Assembly: GCF_002091985.1 (NCBI RefSeq)
Contig: NZ_MKKX01000033.1
Coordinates: forward strand, 186,001-250,000
Source of the DNA: Rhodococcus sp. 1163
GTDB lineage: Bacteria > Actinomycetota > Actinomycetes > Mycobacteriales > Mycobacteriaceae
DNA: 64,000 nucleotides
Reading direction: 5' to 3'
The notes beneath the pieces were generated by a model. That model did not search any database and was not told the origin of the DNA. It was given only the letters and a program-made list of their open reading frames with translations. Position numbers and translations under genes: made by a program. Below, piece by piece: positions 17,571-25,994 of the stretch. Every line of letters begins with the position of its first letter. The stretch's first letter is position 1.

Positions 17571-19024
17571 TGGTTGCTCCCTTCGGGCGTCGGCCGCCCG
17601 CGCAGGCAGTGGCGGACCCGTCGGCGATGCGTCCTCCCATGCCGTTGACGCGGACGGTGTCGTTGCGTTGGCGGGTGACGTTGTTGGCCGCGTCGGTGGT
17701 GGCTATCGCCGTGGCGGTGATGGCGATAGCGGCTTACGCCGTCGTGTCGCGAGCGTTGTACGGGGACGTTGACAACCAGCTTCGTAGCCGGGCAGATGCG
17801 TTGATCAACAGCAATCTGGTGACGTTCGACCCCCGCTACGTTGCGGGTGCAACGCTGTACAGCACCGACGTCTCGGTTGCGCTGATCTATCCCGATCTCA
17901 CCAAATATGTGCCGCCGGGTTCCAAGGTGCCGATCGGGGCTGCGGAAGTCGCTGTCGCCGAGGGTGAGAGTGATCTTTCTCTGCGGACTGTCGACGGGCA
18001 ACGGGTGCTCAGTCAGCGCACGCAGGACGGCAGCACAATTGTTATTGCGCAACGGCTTTCACCCACCGGTGAGGTACTGGATCGACTCGCGTGGGTTCTG
18101 CTGTTCGTCGGCGGTGGTGGTGTCGCACTCGCTGCTGGCGCTGGAATGGCAGTGGGCCGCACCGGTTTACGTCCGATTGCGAGACTGACCGCGGCAGCGG
18201 AACGCGTCGCCCGTACCGATGATCTGACGCCGATTCCTGTCACCGGCGACGACGAATTGGCTCGTCTCACCGAAAGTTTCAACACGATGCTCCGAGCCTT
18301 GGCCGAATCCAGAGGCCGTCAGAGTCGACTCGTCGCCGATGCAGGTCATGAACTCCGTACCCCGTTGACCTCGCTTCGCACCAACATGGAATTGCTGATC
18401 GCCGCGGGCCGCCCCGGTGCTCCGTCGATTCCGGACGAGGACATGGCCGAGTTGCGCACGGACGTCGTCGCGCAGATCCAGGAATTGTCCACACTCGTCG
18501 GAGATCTCGTCGACCTCGCCCGTGAAGACACACCCGAGACGGTGTTCGAGCGCGTGGATCTTGCCGATGCCGTCGCCCGCAGTCTCGAGCGTGTACGACG
18601 GCGTCGCAACGAAATCGACTTCGTCGCGACGCTCGAGCCGTGGTTCGTCTATGGGGATCAGGCAGGGTTGTCGCGTGCGGTGCTCAATGTTCTCGACAAC
18701 GCTGCCAAGTGGAGTCCTGTGGGCGGTGAGGTTCGCGTGGTGATGCGCAAGATCGGCGATGGGCTCATGGAACTCACCGTCGACGACGGGGGACCGGGTA
18801 TTCCTGAGGAGGATCGCGAGCTCGTGTTCGATCGCTTCTACAGATCGACTGCGTCGAGGTCGATGCCCGGGTCCGGGTTAGGACTCGCGATTGTTCGGCA
18901 AGTTGTGGTCAAACACGGCGGCACCATCGGTGTGGAGGTGTCCGAACGTGGGGGTGCGCTGATTCGAATTGTGTTGCCGGGTGAAGTGGATCCGCAGATC
19001 ATGCCTACGGCTTCGGATGTTTGA
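17570..19024 (+). CDS. mprB: Envelope-stress sensor kinase MprB
   Basis: A 484-residue membrane histidine kinase. The first membrane helix is at about residues 35-55, then an extracytoplasmic sensor of roughly 110 residues, a second helix near LAWVLLFVGGGGVALAAGAG, and HAMP. The dimerisation domain has phospho-His 260 in ADAGHELRTPLTS. The ATPase domain has an N box (NVLDNAAKWSP), DDGGPGIP and SGLGLAIVRQ. The ATG overlaps the mprA stop; an ATG 20 codons later could be the true start. It phosphorylates MprA in response to envelope damage. Confidence 0.94.
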   Translation: MVAPFGRRPPAQAVADPSAMRPPMPLTRTVSLRWRVTLLAASVVAIAVAVMAIAAYAVVSRALYGDVDNQLRSRADALINSNLVTFDPRYVAGATLYSTDVSVALIYPDLTKYVPPGSKVPIGAAEVAVAEGESDLSLRTVDGQRVLSQRTQDGSTIVIAQRLSPTGEVLDRLAWVLLFVGGGGVALAAGAGMAVGRTGLRPIARLTAAAERVARTDDLTPIPVTGDDELARLTESFNTMLRALAESRGRQSRLVADAGHELRTPLTSLRTNMELLIAAGRPGAPSIPDEDMAELRTDVVAQIQELSTLVGDLVDLAREDTPETVFERVDLADAVARSLERVRRRRNEIDFVATLEPWFVYGDQAGLSRAVLNVLDNAAKWSPVGGEVRVVMRKIGDGLMELTVDDGGPGIPEEDRELVFDRFYRSTASRSMPGSGLGLAIVRQVVVKHGGTIGVEVSERGGALIRIVLPGEVDPQIMPTASDV

Positions 19025-19091
19025 CCTTCTGGCCAGGAGCTTTACGGCAAAGGGTTTGTTGCTGGAGAGTCTCGGGAAATCAATAGGTGCA

Positions 19092-19108
19092 TCTCAGCAC
19101 GCTCTCAG
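19092..19108 (+). promoter_or_regulatory. TCTCAG direct repeats, candidate MprA box (pepD)
   Basis: TCTCAG-N5-TCTCAG with 11-bp period, the same spacing as upstream of mprA, 75 bp before the pepD start. In mycobacteria pepD belongs to the MprA regulon. Confidence 0.75.
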
Positions 19109-19120
19109 AAGTAACCGGCA

Positions 19121-19136
19121 TTGTTACCGATAACAA
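19121..19136. promoter_or_regulatory. Palindrome in the pepD leader
   Basis: TTGTTACCGATAACAA pairs in 7 of 8 positions about its centre. It lies between the TCTCAG repeats and the pepD start. It could be an operator for a second regulator or a small hairpin in the leader. Confidence 0.5.
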
Positions 19137-19182
19137 CGCGGGCGACCTCTACCGAGGTTTCTACTGAAAGAAGTACTCACTG

Positions 19183-20616
19183 ATGACCGATGATCGCACA
19201 GACTCAGGGCAGAACCCCGAGCGTCCAGCGGCTGAGCATCCCACTGCGCAGAGCCCCTCGGATCAGCATTCCACCCAGCAATTTCCTCCGCAGCAACCTC
19301 CGTATGGCCAACCGCAGGCCACCGGGCAGTACGGAAGCCAGTCATACGGTCAAGATCCGCATCCCCAACAGGGGTATGGCTACAACCAGCACGCTGCACC
19401 ACAGCATCACGAGGCGGCAACCCAGGCGCCCGCAGCGCTCAAGGCCCGGCCCGGCCGAACCACTCTCGTCGCCGGCGCTATCGCACTGGTTCTGGTCGGC
19501 GGCGGAATCGGTGGCGCGGTAGGGGCACTGGCTACCAACAACGCTAACGGCACTGGCAACGTGTCCAATTCGCTCAACTCCAGCGCCACTGCGGCGCAGC
19601 CTGCCGCCAATTTCCCCGACGGCTCGGTCCAGGCCGTGGCGAACAAGGTTCTGCCGAGCGTTGTGCAGATCCAAGTCAAGGGCAGCCAGGCAGAGGGTGA
19701 GGGCTCCGGCGTCATCTTGTCTTCGGACGGACTCATCCTCACCAACAATCACGTTGCGACCGGTGCGGGAGCCAACGGCAAACTGAGCGTTGCTTTCTCG
19801 GACGGGTCGATTGCAGACGCCAAGATCGTGGGTGCGGATGCGGTGTCGGACATGGCGGTCATCAAGGCGGAAGGCAAGACAGGACTGACGCCCATCGAAC
19901 TCGGCACCTCGTCGAACCTCCAGGTCGGGCAGCAGGTTGTGGCAATCGGTTCACCGCTTGGCCTCGCCGGAACTGTGACGACGGGCATCGTGTCCGCGCT
20001 GAACCGTCCGGTGTCGACCAGTGGTGAGTCGGGTAACCAGAACTCGGTGATCGATGCCATCCAGACCGACGCCGCCATCAACCCCGGCAACTCGGGTGGC
20101 GCACTGGTCAATACCGACGGTCAGCTGATCGGCATCAACACCGCCATTGCCTCGCTCGGCGGAAGTCAGTCCTCGGGTGCGCAGAGCGGATCGATCGGAC
20201 TCGGCTTCGCGATCCCGGTCGATCAGGCCAAGCGCATCGCCGATGAGCTGAGCAAGACCGGTAAGGCGACGCAGGCCATGATCGGCGTCCAGGTCCCCTC
20301 GCAGGACGACGCGAACGGTGCGACGGTAGTAGAAGTGACCGAGGGTGGGCCGGCTGCCGCAGCGGGCATCCCCAAGGGAGCTGTCATCACCAAGGTCGAC
20401 GATCGAGTGATTTCCAGTGGTGACGCCCTCATCGCGGCCGTGCGCTCGCACGCCCCCGGCGATTCGGTGAAGATCACGTACAACGAAGGCGGCAAAGACA
20501 AGACCGTCGACGTAACCCTCGGAACCGCCGAGCCGCAAACCGCCGCCGTCCAGCCGCCGTCCGAATCGGAGCCGCAGTCACCGCTGCAGATCCCCGGATT
20601 CCCCGGTGGCCGCTGA
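19183..20616 (+). CDS. pepD: HtrA-like serine protease PepD
   Basis: A 477-residue membrane-anchored HtrA. The Pro/Gln-rich cytosolic N-terminus (~85 residues) precedes one membrane helix (TTLVAGAIALVLVGGG). The trypsin-like domain has His190 (LTNNHVA), Asp223 (SDMAVI) and Ser304 (NPGNSGGAL), and a C-terminal PDZ domain starts at about residue 370. It degrades or refolds misfolded envelope proteins. It follows mprAB and is preceded by the TCTCAG repeats. A Pro/Glu-rich tail ends the protein. Confidence 0.94.
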   Translation: MTDDRTDSGQNPERPAAEHPTAQSPSDQHSTQQFPPQQPPYGQPQATGQYGSQSYGQDPHPQQGYGYNQHAAPQHHEAATQAPAALKARPGRTTLVAGAIALVLVGGGIGGAVGALATNNANGTGNVSNSLNSSATAAQPAANFPDGSVQAVANKVLPSVVQIQVKGSQAEGEGSGVILSSDGLILTNNHVATGAGANGKLSVAFSDGSIADAKIVGADAVSDMAVIKAEGKTGLTPIELGTSSNLQVGQQVVAIGSPLGLAGTVTTGIVSALNRPVSTSGESGNQNSVIDAIQTDAAINPGNSGGALVNTDGQLIGINTAIASLGGSQSSGAQSGSIGLGFAIPVDQAKRIADELSKTGKATQAMIGVQVPSQDDANGATVVEVTEGGPAAAAGIPKGAVITKVDDRVISSGDALIAAVRSHAPGDSVKITYNEGGKDKTVDVTLGTAEPQTAAVQPPSESEPQSPLQIPGFPGGR

Positions 20617-20705
20617 TGTTGTCCGATACCGATCTCTTGGCGACAGTTGCAACGATTTACGCACAGCGTGAGACCGAACAGCGCGCTACTACTACGGTAA
20701 GCACT

Positions 20706-21203
20706 ATGGAAATAGAGGCACCTCTGGCTGGACGGGCGTTGGTCGTGATCGTGGACGATCGGACCGCAAACAGCAGCGAACAGGACTCGACCGGCCCATT
20801 GGTCACAGAGTTGCTCACCGAAGCAGGATTTTTGGTCGACGGCGTTGTTGCCGTGACGTCGGATGAAGTCGATGTACGTAATGCACTCAATACCGCTGTC
20901 ATCGGTGGCGTCGACCTTGTCGTGTCGATCGGTGGAACCGGCGTCTCACCGCGAGATGTGACCCCGGACGTCACTGCCGAGGTTTTGGACCGAGAGATTC
21001 CGGGCATCAGTGAGGCCCTTCGATCGTCCGGGCTTGCGGCGGGCACTCTCGACGCTGGTCTATCCCGTGGGCTAGTCGGAGTTTCCGGCAGCACACTGGT
21101 GGTGAATCTGGCGTCCTCGAGGGCTGCGATTCGTGACGGCATGGCGACGTTGACCCCGTTGGCGAGTCAGGTCATCGCCGACCTCTCCGGCCTGGATGCC
21201 TGA
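20706..21203 (+). CDS. moaB2: MoaB/MogA-family molybdopterin protein
   Basis: From the chosen ATG this is 165 residues, with the MogA/MoaB core LVVIVDDRTA, GGVDLVVSIGGTGVSPRDVTP (molybdopterin-binding loop) and DAGLSRGLVGVSGSTLVVNL. It would adenylylate or bind molybdopterin in cofactor synthesis, though the mycobacterial MoaB2 role is not settled. The frame is open back to an ATG at 20616 overlapping the pepD stop (TGATG). The shorter start is preferred because the 30 extra residues look non-homologous and mycobacterial MoaB2 begins near here; coupling to pepD would favour the longer one. Confidence 0.82.
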   Translation: MEIEAPLAGRALVVIVDDRTANSSEQDSTGPLVTELLTEAGFLVDGVVAVTSDEVDVRNALNTAVIGGVDLVVSIGGTGVSPRDVTPDVTAEVLDREIPGISEALRSSGLAAGTLDAGLSRGLVGVSGSTLVVNLASSRAAIRDGMATLTPLASQVIADLSGLDA

Positions 21204-21220
21204 GTAGGAGGCCTCGTTCT

Positions 21221-21400
21221 ATGGCCGAACACAACAACGACAAGCACGACGACGAGAGCCGAGCCCGAATCGAACGGGCTCGGCTCGCTCGTATCTTCGG
21301 GGACGTGCTCCCGGAAACGACGGGCGATGAGCGGACGGGATCAGAGGACACGAGATCGGACGAGTGGTTCGATCGGGAGCGTCCGCCGCACCACTATTGA
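21221..21400 (+). CDS. Conserved small charged protein after moaB2
   Basis: A 59-codon gene with a strong ribosome-binding site (TAGGAGG, ~8 nt before the ATG), 17 bp after moaB2. The product is MAEHNNDKHDDESRAR..., with a helix rich in Arg/Glu, then ARIFGDVLPETTGDER, and a C-terminal DEWFDRERPPHHY. It is very acidic and basic, has no signal, and ends with a Trp-Arg-Pro-Pro-His pattern I recognise from small actinobacterial proteins of unknown function. It probably belongs to the pepD-moaB2 transcript. No function is assigned. Confidence 0.8.
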   Translation: MAEHNNDKHDDESRARIERARLARIFGDVLPETTGDERTGSEDTRSDEWFDRERPPHHY

Positions 21401-21952
21401 TGTGATCTAGGACACGTTTTCCGTGCTGTGTCGAACCTGTGTTCATTCTTTGTTTACGTGTTTTTAGCACTGTTTGTCAGCCCGAAATGGGTGTCGCGCT
21501 TCCGATCACGGTGATTCCAATCTCCACTTTCGGGGCGTTCGACGGCGGTGTGAGGCGTGTTACTTGAGTGTCTGCCCACTTCAAGCCACGTGCGGTCCGC
21601 GGTGAGGTTTGTAACGGACCGGCCAAGGGCGTCCAAAAAGTGATCTGCGTTACTCGTCAGTATGTTGTCAACGTCGTTCACCTGCCCGAAACACATCACG
21701 AATGGGACACCTCCGACGGGAAATCGTAGGGATTGTCACGATCCGGCAACTCCTCTAATGTTCCCCTCAGCTTCCGGCTTCGAGGACGTGGGATTACACG
21801 TTCGACGCTCCTGGGTCGGAACTGACAACGAACGCGATCCAAGGATCAAAGTTCTGCTCGGGGATTCTCGGCAATGCTGCCGTCGTGAACCGAGGGTGAA
21901 AGCCACAAGCTTCCCGTGCGACTGTGCTGGGACTGAACATGATGAGGAATAA
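21401..21952 (+). other. Long spacer upstream of an MspA porin
   Basis: About 550 bp with no convincing gene. The first 80 bp are AT-richer (TTCTTTGTTTACGTGTTTTT). The 96-codon open frame ending just before the porin ATG lacks a ribosome-binding site and a coding pattern. The stretch most likely holds the porin promoter and a long untranslated leader. Confidence 0.5.
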
Positions 21953-22624
21953 ATGACGGAGATCCAGAAGTCGCGGCGTAGCCGTGGGCTCAAGTCCATG
22001 AGCGTTGCGGTTGCAGCAGGCGCTTCGGTTATCGGCCTGGTGCTCGGTACCGGTACCGCTTCCGCAGCAGTCGACAGCACCAACACTGTCGTCGACGCCA
22101 ACGGCAACACCATCACCGTGTCGCTGTCCGACACCTTCATCAACAGCGTTTCACCGCTCGACGGCAACCCGCTGACCCGTGAGTGGTTCGCTAATGGTGT
22201 TGCAGGCTGGACCGTTACCGGACCTGACGCCGCTGACTTCGAGGGCACCGTAGCCATCGGCTACCAGGTCGGCTACCCGGCCAGCATCGGCGGCAAGGTC
22301 ACATTCGATTACAGCACGCCGTCACTGGGCGCCAGCGTGTCCGCCGACTCAGTGTCGTTGTCCGTCGGCGACATCCTCCCGCAGGCCGGCTTCTCCGCGG
22401 AAATCGCTCCCGGACCCGGCATCGTCGACGCTACCGCTGCTTCGGGCAATGTCCAGGGCACCGAGGGTGACGCCGAAGGCGCTTCGGGCACCATCCAGAT
22501 CGCCAACGCTCACGGCACCGCGACCGGCATCCTCGGCAACGTTCGCGTTCGCCCGTATGTCTCGGTCACCAGCTCCACCGGTGACGTTGCTGTCACCTAC
22601 GGTGTCCCGTGGACCTTCAACTGA
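21953..22624 (+). CDS. MspA-family porin
   Basis: A 223-residue exported protein with a long Sec signal (KSMSVAVAAGASVIGLVLGTG, cleavage near ASA-AVD). The mature part is beta-rich with the MspA-like run LDGNPLTREWFANG, GYQVGYPASIGGKVTF and a C-terminal VAVTYGVPWTFN. MspA-type porins form octameric channels in the mycolate outer membrane. The ATG directly follows a GATGAGGAATAA context with GAGG as ribosome-binding site. A strong hairpin follows, so it is probably monocistronic. Confidence 0.85.
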   Translation: MTEIQKSRRSRGLKSMSVAVAAGASVIGLVLGTGTASAAVDSTNTVVDANGNTITVSLSDTFINSVSPLDGNPLTREWFANGVAGWTVTGPDAADFEGTVAIGYQVGYPASIGGKVTFDYSTPSLGASVSADSVSLSVGDILPQAGFSAEIAPGPGIVDATAASGNVQGTEGDAEGASGTIQIANAHGTATGILGNVRVRPYVSVTSSTGDVAVTYGVPWTFN

Positions 22625-22677
22625 TCTCGATCGGTTGATCGAAAGCTTCACACCCCAGCGCTGATGCGCTGAACCTG

Positions 22678-22713
22678 ATCGGGCCCGTCCGGAATTCTCC
22701 GGGCGGGCCCGAT
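22678..22713 (+). terminator. Strong hairpin terminator after the porin
   Basis: An inverted repeat ATCGGGCCCG...CGGGCCCGAT, extended by CCGG/CCGG inward, with an AATTCT loop and followed by TTTG. It is about 55 bp past the porin stop. Confidence 0.82.
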
Positions 22714-22792
22714 TTGTTCGTCCCCAACTTTCCTCTGGATGCGTGCACTGGACCCGGCGGGCTCTGGGTGTACGAGAAACGGCTGATAATCG

Positions 22793-23227
22793 ATGCGCTT
22801 CACTCTTATTCCCGTAGTCGCCTTTGCTGCCCTGGTTGCTCTAGTCGGTTGCAGCAGTGGCGATTCGGCGGACAGCTCGGTATCGGGCGCGAACGCCGAT
22901 GTCTGCACGAAGTTCAGCGCTGCGCACGACGAGTTGACGGCACTCGCCACCGCCGGCCCCGGTGTCGGCGGGGACACTGTCCAGTGGACCGCGGACAAAG
23001 ACGCTGCGCTCGCAAAGATCTCCCCCCTCGTTGACCAAGCAGCGGGGGAGGTGAAGGCGAAGATTCAGACGCTCGTCTCCGCACTTCCGAAGGATTCGCT
23101 CGAGCTCACCGAGGCGGACAGCGTCTCGGGTCAGGCGTTCGTCGACAATTCGGAGGCGGTGGCAACTTCGTGCGACAGCGACGGTACGACTGTCGAGTTG
23201 GCTGAGTTCCCCCTGCAGAAGTTTTGA
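22793..23227 (+). CDS. Small lipoprotein
   Basis: A 144-residue lipoprotein: MRFTLIPVVAFAALVALVGCSS with lipobox LVGC. The mature part is Ser/Asp-rich and then mostly helical, with two Cys (ADVCTKFSAAHDEL and ATSCDSD) that may pair. It resembles small helical actinobacterial lipoproteins that carry no assigned function. It lies between porin and PASTA-like genes, each apparently with its own promoter. Confidence 0.72.
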   Translation: MRFTLIPVVAFAALVALVGCSSGDSADSSVSGANADVCTKFSAAHDELTALATAGPGVGGDTVQWTADKDAALAKISPLVDQAAGEVKAKIQTLVSALPKDSLELTEADSVSGQAFVDNSEAVATSCDSDGTTVELAEFPLQKF

Positions 23228-23326
23228 CCCTGGCATGAACCGGGAAATTCCCCCGCTTCTATGTGATACGCATTACACTTACTCCGTTTAGTTTCCCGTT
23301 CATCATGGTCGGGTCTAGGAGTGCAA

Positions 23327-23620
23327 ATGTTCAAGAGGAGCATGTGTGTAATCGGCTTCGCGGGTTGTGGGTTGTTGGGCTTCGGGGCGGTAGCTCACGC
23401 CGAACCGCGTGTCCCGCCGCCCAACGTAGTGGGGATGAGTGAGTCGGAAGCCAGGGGCGTGCTGGCAGATGACGGCTACAAGCCCAAAGTGATATCGAAG
23501 AACGGTGGTGGGCCGAACTGTGTGGTCTTTCATCAGAGTGCAGTGACAGACCTCGCGGGTTACCAGAATGACGACGAGGATGTGTATCGCGTGTACCTGG
23601 CAGTGAACTGCTTGGCGTAG
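23327..23620 (+). CDS. Small secreted PASTA-like protein
   Basis: A 97-residue exported protein. The signal peptide (MFKRSMCVIGFAGCGLLGFG, cleavage near AHA-EPR) is followed by a single PASTA-like unit, VPPPNVVGMSESEARGVLADDG, and two Cys (PNCVVFH, VNCLA). Single PASTA modules bind peptidoglycan-like ligands in larger proteins; a free secreted unit is less common. TAGGAG lies 5 nt before the ATG, which is why this start is used over GTG 23321. Confidence 0.74.
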   Translation: MFKRSMCVIGFAGCGLLGFGAVAHAEPRVPPPNVVGMSESEARGVLADDGYKPKVISKNGGGPNCVVFHQSAVTDLAGYQNDDEDVYRVYLAVNCLA

Positions 23621-23688
23621 GAAGTTTTCGAATGTCACTATCCCAGGGGTGAACGGTACGACCCCTCGGATGCTTCAGGTAGGCCAAA

Positions 23689-23729
23689 AAGGCCCGTTTG
23701 TGCTGAGGGGATCAGCAGAAACGGGCCTT
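23689..23729. terminator. Bidirectional hairpin between PASTA-like gene and mscL
   Basis: AAGGCCCGTTT and its exact complement flank a 19-nt loop, with T/A-rich edges on both sides. It lies between two convergent genes and can serve both. Confidence 0.75.
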
Positions 23730-23748
23730 CTGGCCTTGAGGGGTATGT

Positions 23749-24225
23749 CTACTTGCTGTGCAACCCGCCGCCTGAATCGTCGGCATCGCCTATTGCCTCG
23801 CCGCTGCCACCGGTGTCATCCGCGGGTGTCGAGAGCCTGCGGCCGACGTCGGTTCCGCCCGCCAGCATGTCTCGAATCTGAACGAGAACATCGACGTCGC
23901 TGAGTTCCTTGTCGGGTTTGCTTACGAACCGCTTCTTGGCGGTCGTCACCGGCAGGATGAGTATGAAGTACACCACCGCGGCGAGGATGATGAAGTTGAT
24001 GACCGCCGTGATCACTGCGCCGATATTGACGAATGTCTCAGGGCTGGAGGTGATTTGGAATCCCCAACCGTATTCGTTGGAGCCGCCGATGGCCGCAATG
24101 AGCGGGTTGACCACGTTGGTCGTGAACGCGGTGACGATGGCTGTGAACGCAGCTCCGACGACCACCGCGACGGCCAGATCGACGACATTTCCGCGGAGCA
24201 GAAAGTCCCTGAATCCCTTGAGCAT
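23749..24225 (-). CDS. mscL: Large-conductance mechanosensitive channel
   Basis: A 158-residue MscL. It starts MLKGFRDFLLRGNVVDLAVAV, the invariant N-terminal amphipathic helix and first pore helix, followed by a periplasmic loop (GGSNEYGWGFQITS) and a second helix (AVINFIILAAVVYFILIL). A longer acidic cytosolic tail follows. It releases osmolytes on hypo-osmotic shock. GGAGAAT precedes the ATG; a 14-codon upstream extension is not homologous. It is in the same relative place as mycobacterial mscL after moaB2. Confidence 0.94.
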   Translation of the reverse strand: MLKGFRDFLLRGNVVDLAVAVVVGAAFTAIVTAFTTNVVNPLIAAIGGSNEYGWGFQITSSPETFVNIGAVITAVINFIILAAVVYFILILPVTTAKKRFVSKPDKELSDVDVLVQIRDMLAGGTDVGRRLSTPADDTGGSGEAIGDADDSGGGLHSK

Positions 24226-24477
24226 GATTCTCCTAGAGTCCAGCCGGGCCGATGGACGGCAATGCACTGTTGGAAAGGGTAACGGAATGAGCGGCGTTCA
24301 GGGAGAAACTTGGCTGGTCCTTCGAATGTTGTCTCTATAACGGTCTTGTAAAATTTGATTCCGTTTGTTCATGACGGCATGCCGAATGTCCAGTACCCTT
24401 CCCGAGGAAACGCCTCGCTTCATGTGAGGGCCGTCGGATTTCGAAGTCTTTTCAGTTGACGCTGTATGAGGGGAATC

Positions 24478-25146
24478 ATGAACGAGTCTCGCTTTTCCGC
24501 GCTGCGCAGGTTCGGCCGGCTGGTCGCACTCGGTGCCGTGGCGTCCGTCGGCATCGGACTGCTGTCCACCGGTGCCGCCAACGCGGAAACATTCGTCCCA
24601 TTGGCCAACGGCGAGAAGGTGGCCGGCCCCTACAAGATTGCGCACTTCGATGAGTCCGCAAAGGTTGCGCCTCAAATTGCTTTCAACGGACTGAACCGAA
24701 ACGCGTGGGCCACCGGCACCGCACTGTCCGAGGTTCCCGAAGGCTCGACCGGAACATTGAAGACCGGCTACTTGGTCGGCTGCCAACTCGATATGACCGA
24801 TCTCGAATTCGGGTTGAATTTCGATGCCGGAATCGAGGGTGGCAACACCAACATCATCACTCTGTTCCCCATCCCGTTCTTGATCGGCGGAGAAGGTAAG
24901 ACCGAGAACAAGATCGGTGGCGGCGCTGACTTCGACATTCCGCTGCAGGACCGCGAGGTCGCCGCTGTCGAAATAGCATCCAAGGATGTGCTGGGACCGA
25001 CTACGGCCATCCAGTACCAGGACGTCGCGATCTCGGTCCAGAACTGCGGAGGATTTGCGCAGGCGCGGTCCTACACAACACTCGAGCTCACCGGAAACTA
25101 CCGATACAAGGGAACTCTGTACGGCCAGCCGTTCAGCCTCGGCTGA
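24478..25146 (+). CDS. MspA-family porin-like protein
   Basis: A 222-residue exported beta-rich protein. The Sec signal spans RRFGRLVALGAVASVGIGLL with cleavage near ANA-ETF. MspA features include FVPLANGEKVAG, GYLVGCQLDMTDL and the C-terminal QNCGGFAQARSYTTLEL. The two Cys likely pair. The ATG at 24478 is favoured because GAGGGGAATC precedes it. A paralogue follows 40 bp later, so the pair is an operon. Confidence 0.82.
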   Translation: MNESRFSALRRFGRLVALGAVASVGIGLLSTGAANAETFVPLANGEKVAGPYKIAHFDESAKVAPQIAFNGLNRNAWATGTALSEVPEGSTGTLKTGYLVGCQLDMTDLEFGLNFDAGIEGGNTNIITLFPIPFLIGGEGKTENKIGGGADFDIPLQDREVAAVEIASKDVLGPTTAIQYQDVAISVQNCGGFAQARSYTTLELTGNYRYKGTLYGQPFSLG

Positions 25147-25186
25147 GACTTTCCAACTTCGTAGGACCTAGAGGGGAACAGACACA

Positions 25187-25912
25187 GTGAACAACAGCAG
25201 AACTGTTGCTGCGCGCATCGCAGCACTCGGGGCAGTCGGAGCCGTCGCAATCGGATTCTGGTCGGCAGGTGCAGCGAGCGCGGATACCTTCGTACCGTTG
25301 CCGGACAACGAGATCAGCAAGACTCTCATCGACGGAACAGTGGTGACCGTCAAGGGCTTCGGCCAGAGTGGGCTGATCTCTCCGTCCATGGGCGCCACGC
25401 CGACACAGCGCAACGTATGGGTGACGGGCAACTACACCGTCGAGACTTCCAACCCCGGTGGCGGAAAGATCGAACCAGGCTTCCTCGTCGGGTGCCAGGT
25501 CGATTTCGCAGCAGGAATCGGCGGCGGGGTAGGCGCCACGTTCGGTCAGGGCAATACCATTTCGCTCGAACCGGGTGACTTGAGTTCGCTGAAGATCGAC
25601 CGGACGCAGCCCAACACCTACGAGATCGGCGCAGGCCTCAACCTGGAGCTCGCGCCGGGACAGCTCAACGACGTCAAGCTGGTCGCCGACGAGACAGATG
25701 CGAAGATCGATGGCATCACCGTTGCGACCGAAACGGACAACGACTTCCCGTTCGAAGGCAACGGAGGCGGGTTCACTTTCGCCGACGAAACCTTGAGCGT
25801 GTCCGGCTGCGCAGGCTTCGCGGAGGCCCGCTCGTACGTAGATGTCACCATCGAGAACGATGCAGTGACCTCGACCGTCACTCTCTGGGGCCAGCCTTTC
25901 AGCATCGGTTGA
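25187..25912 (+). CDS. MspA-family porin-like protein, tandem paralogue
   Basis: A 241-residue paralogue of the preceding protein. The signal (ARIAALGAVGAVAIGFWSAG, cleavage near ASA-DTF) is followed by FVPLPDNEISK, RNVWVTGNYTV, GFLVGCQVDFAAG and VSGCAGFAEARSYVDV. The closing WGQPFSIG parallels YGQPFSLG of its neighbour. The start is GTG, with AGAGGGGAAC upstream. It probably arose by tandem duplication and makes a second envelope channel or subunit. Confidence 0.84.
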   Translation: MNNSRTVAARIAALGAVGAVAIGFWSAGAASADTFVPLPDNEISKTLIDGTVVTVKGFGQSGLISPSMGATPTQRNVWVTGNYTVETSNPGGGKIEPGFLVGCQVDFAAGIGGGVGATFGQGNTISLEPGDLSSLKIDRTQPNTYEIGAGLNLELAPGQLNDVKLVADETDAKIDGITVATETDNDFPFEGNGGGFTFADETLSVSGCAGFAEARSYVDVTIENDAVTSTVTLWGQPFSIG

Positions 25913-25994
25913 TGCGAGGGATCAAGATCTCACGAGTTTCTGTGATCTGTCTCAGGATTCGATGCGCAAACTTGTGGCGGGATAAGATGCCGCT

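Noticed and set aside
20616..20705. 30-residue N-terminal extension of moaB2 overlapping the pepD stop
   Set aside because: The extra residues do not look like the MoaB family; kept only as an alternative start.
21662..21952. 96-codon open frame ending at the TAA just before the porin ATG
   Set aside because: No ribosome-binding site, no recognised family and an amino-acid mix typical of random high-GC frames.
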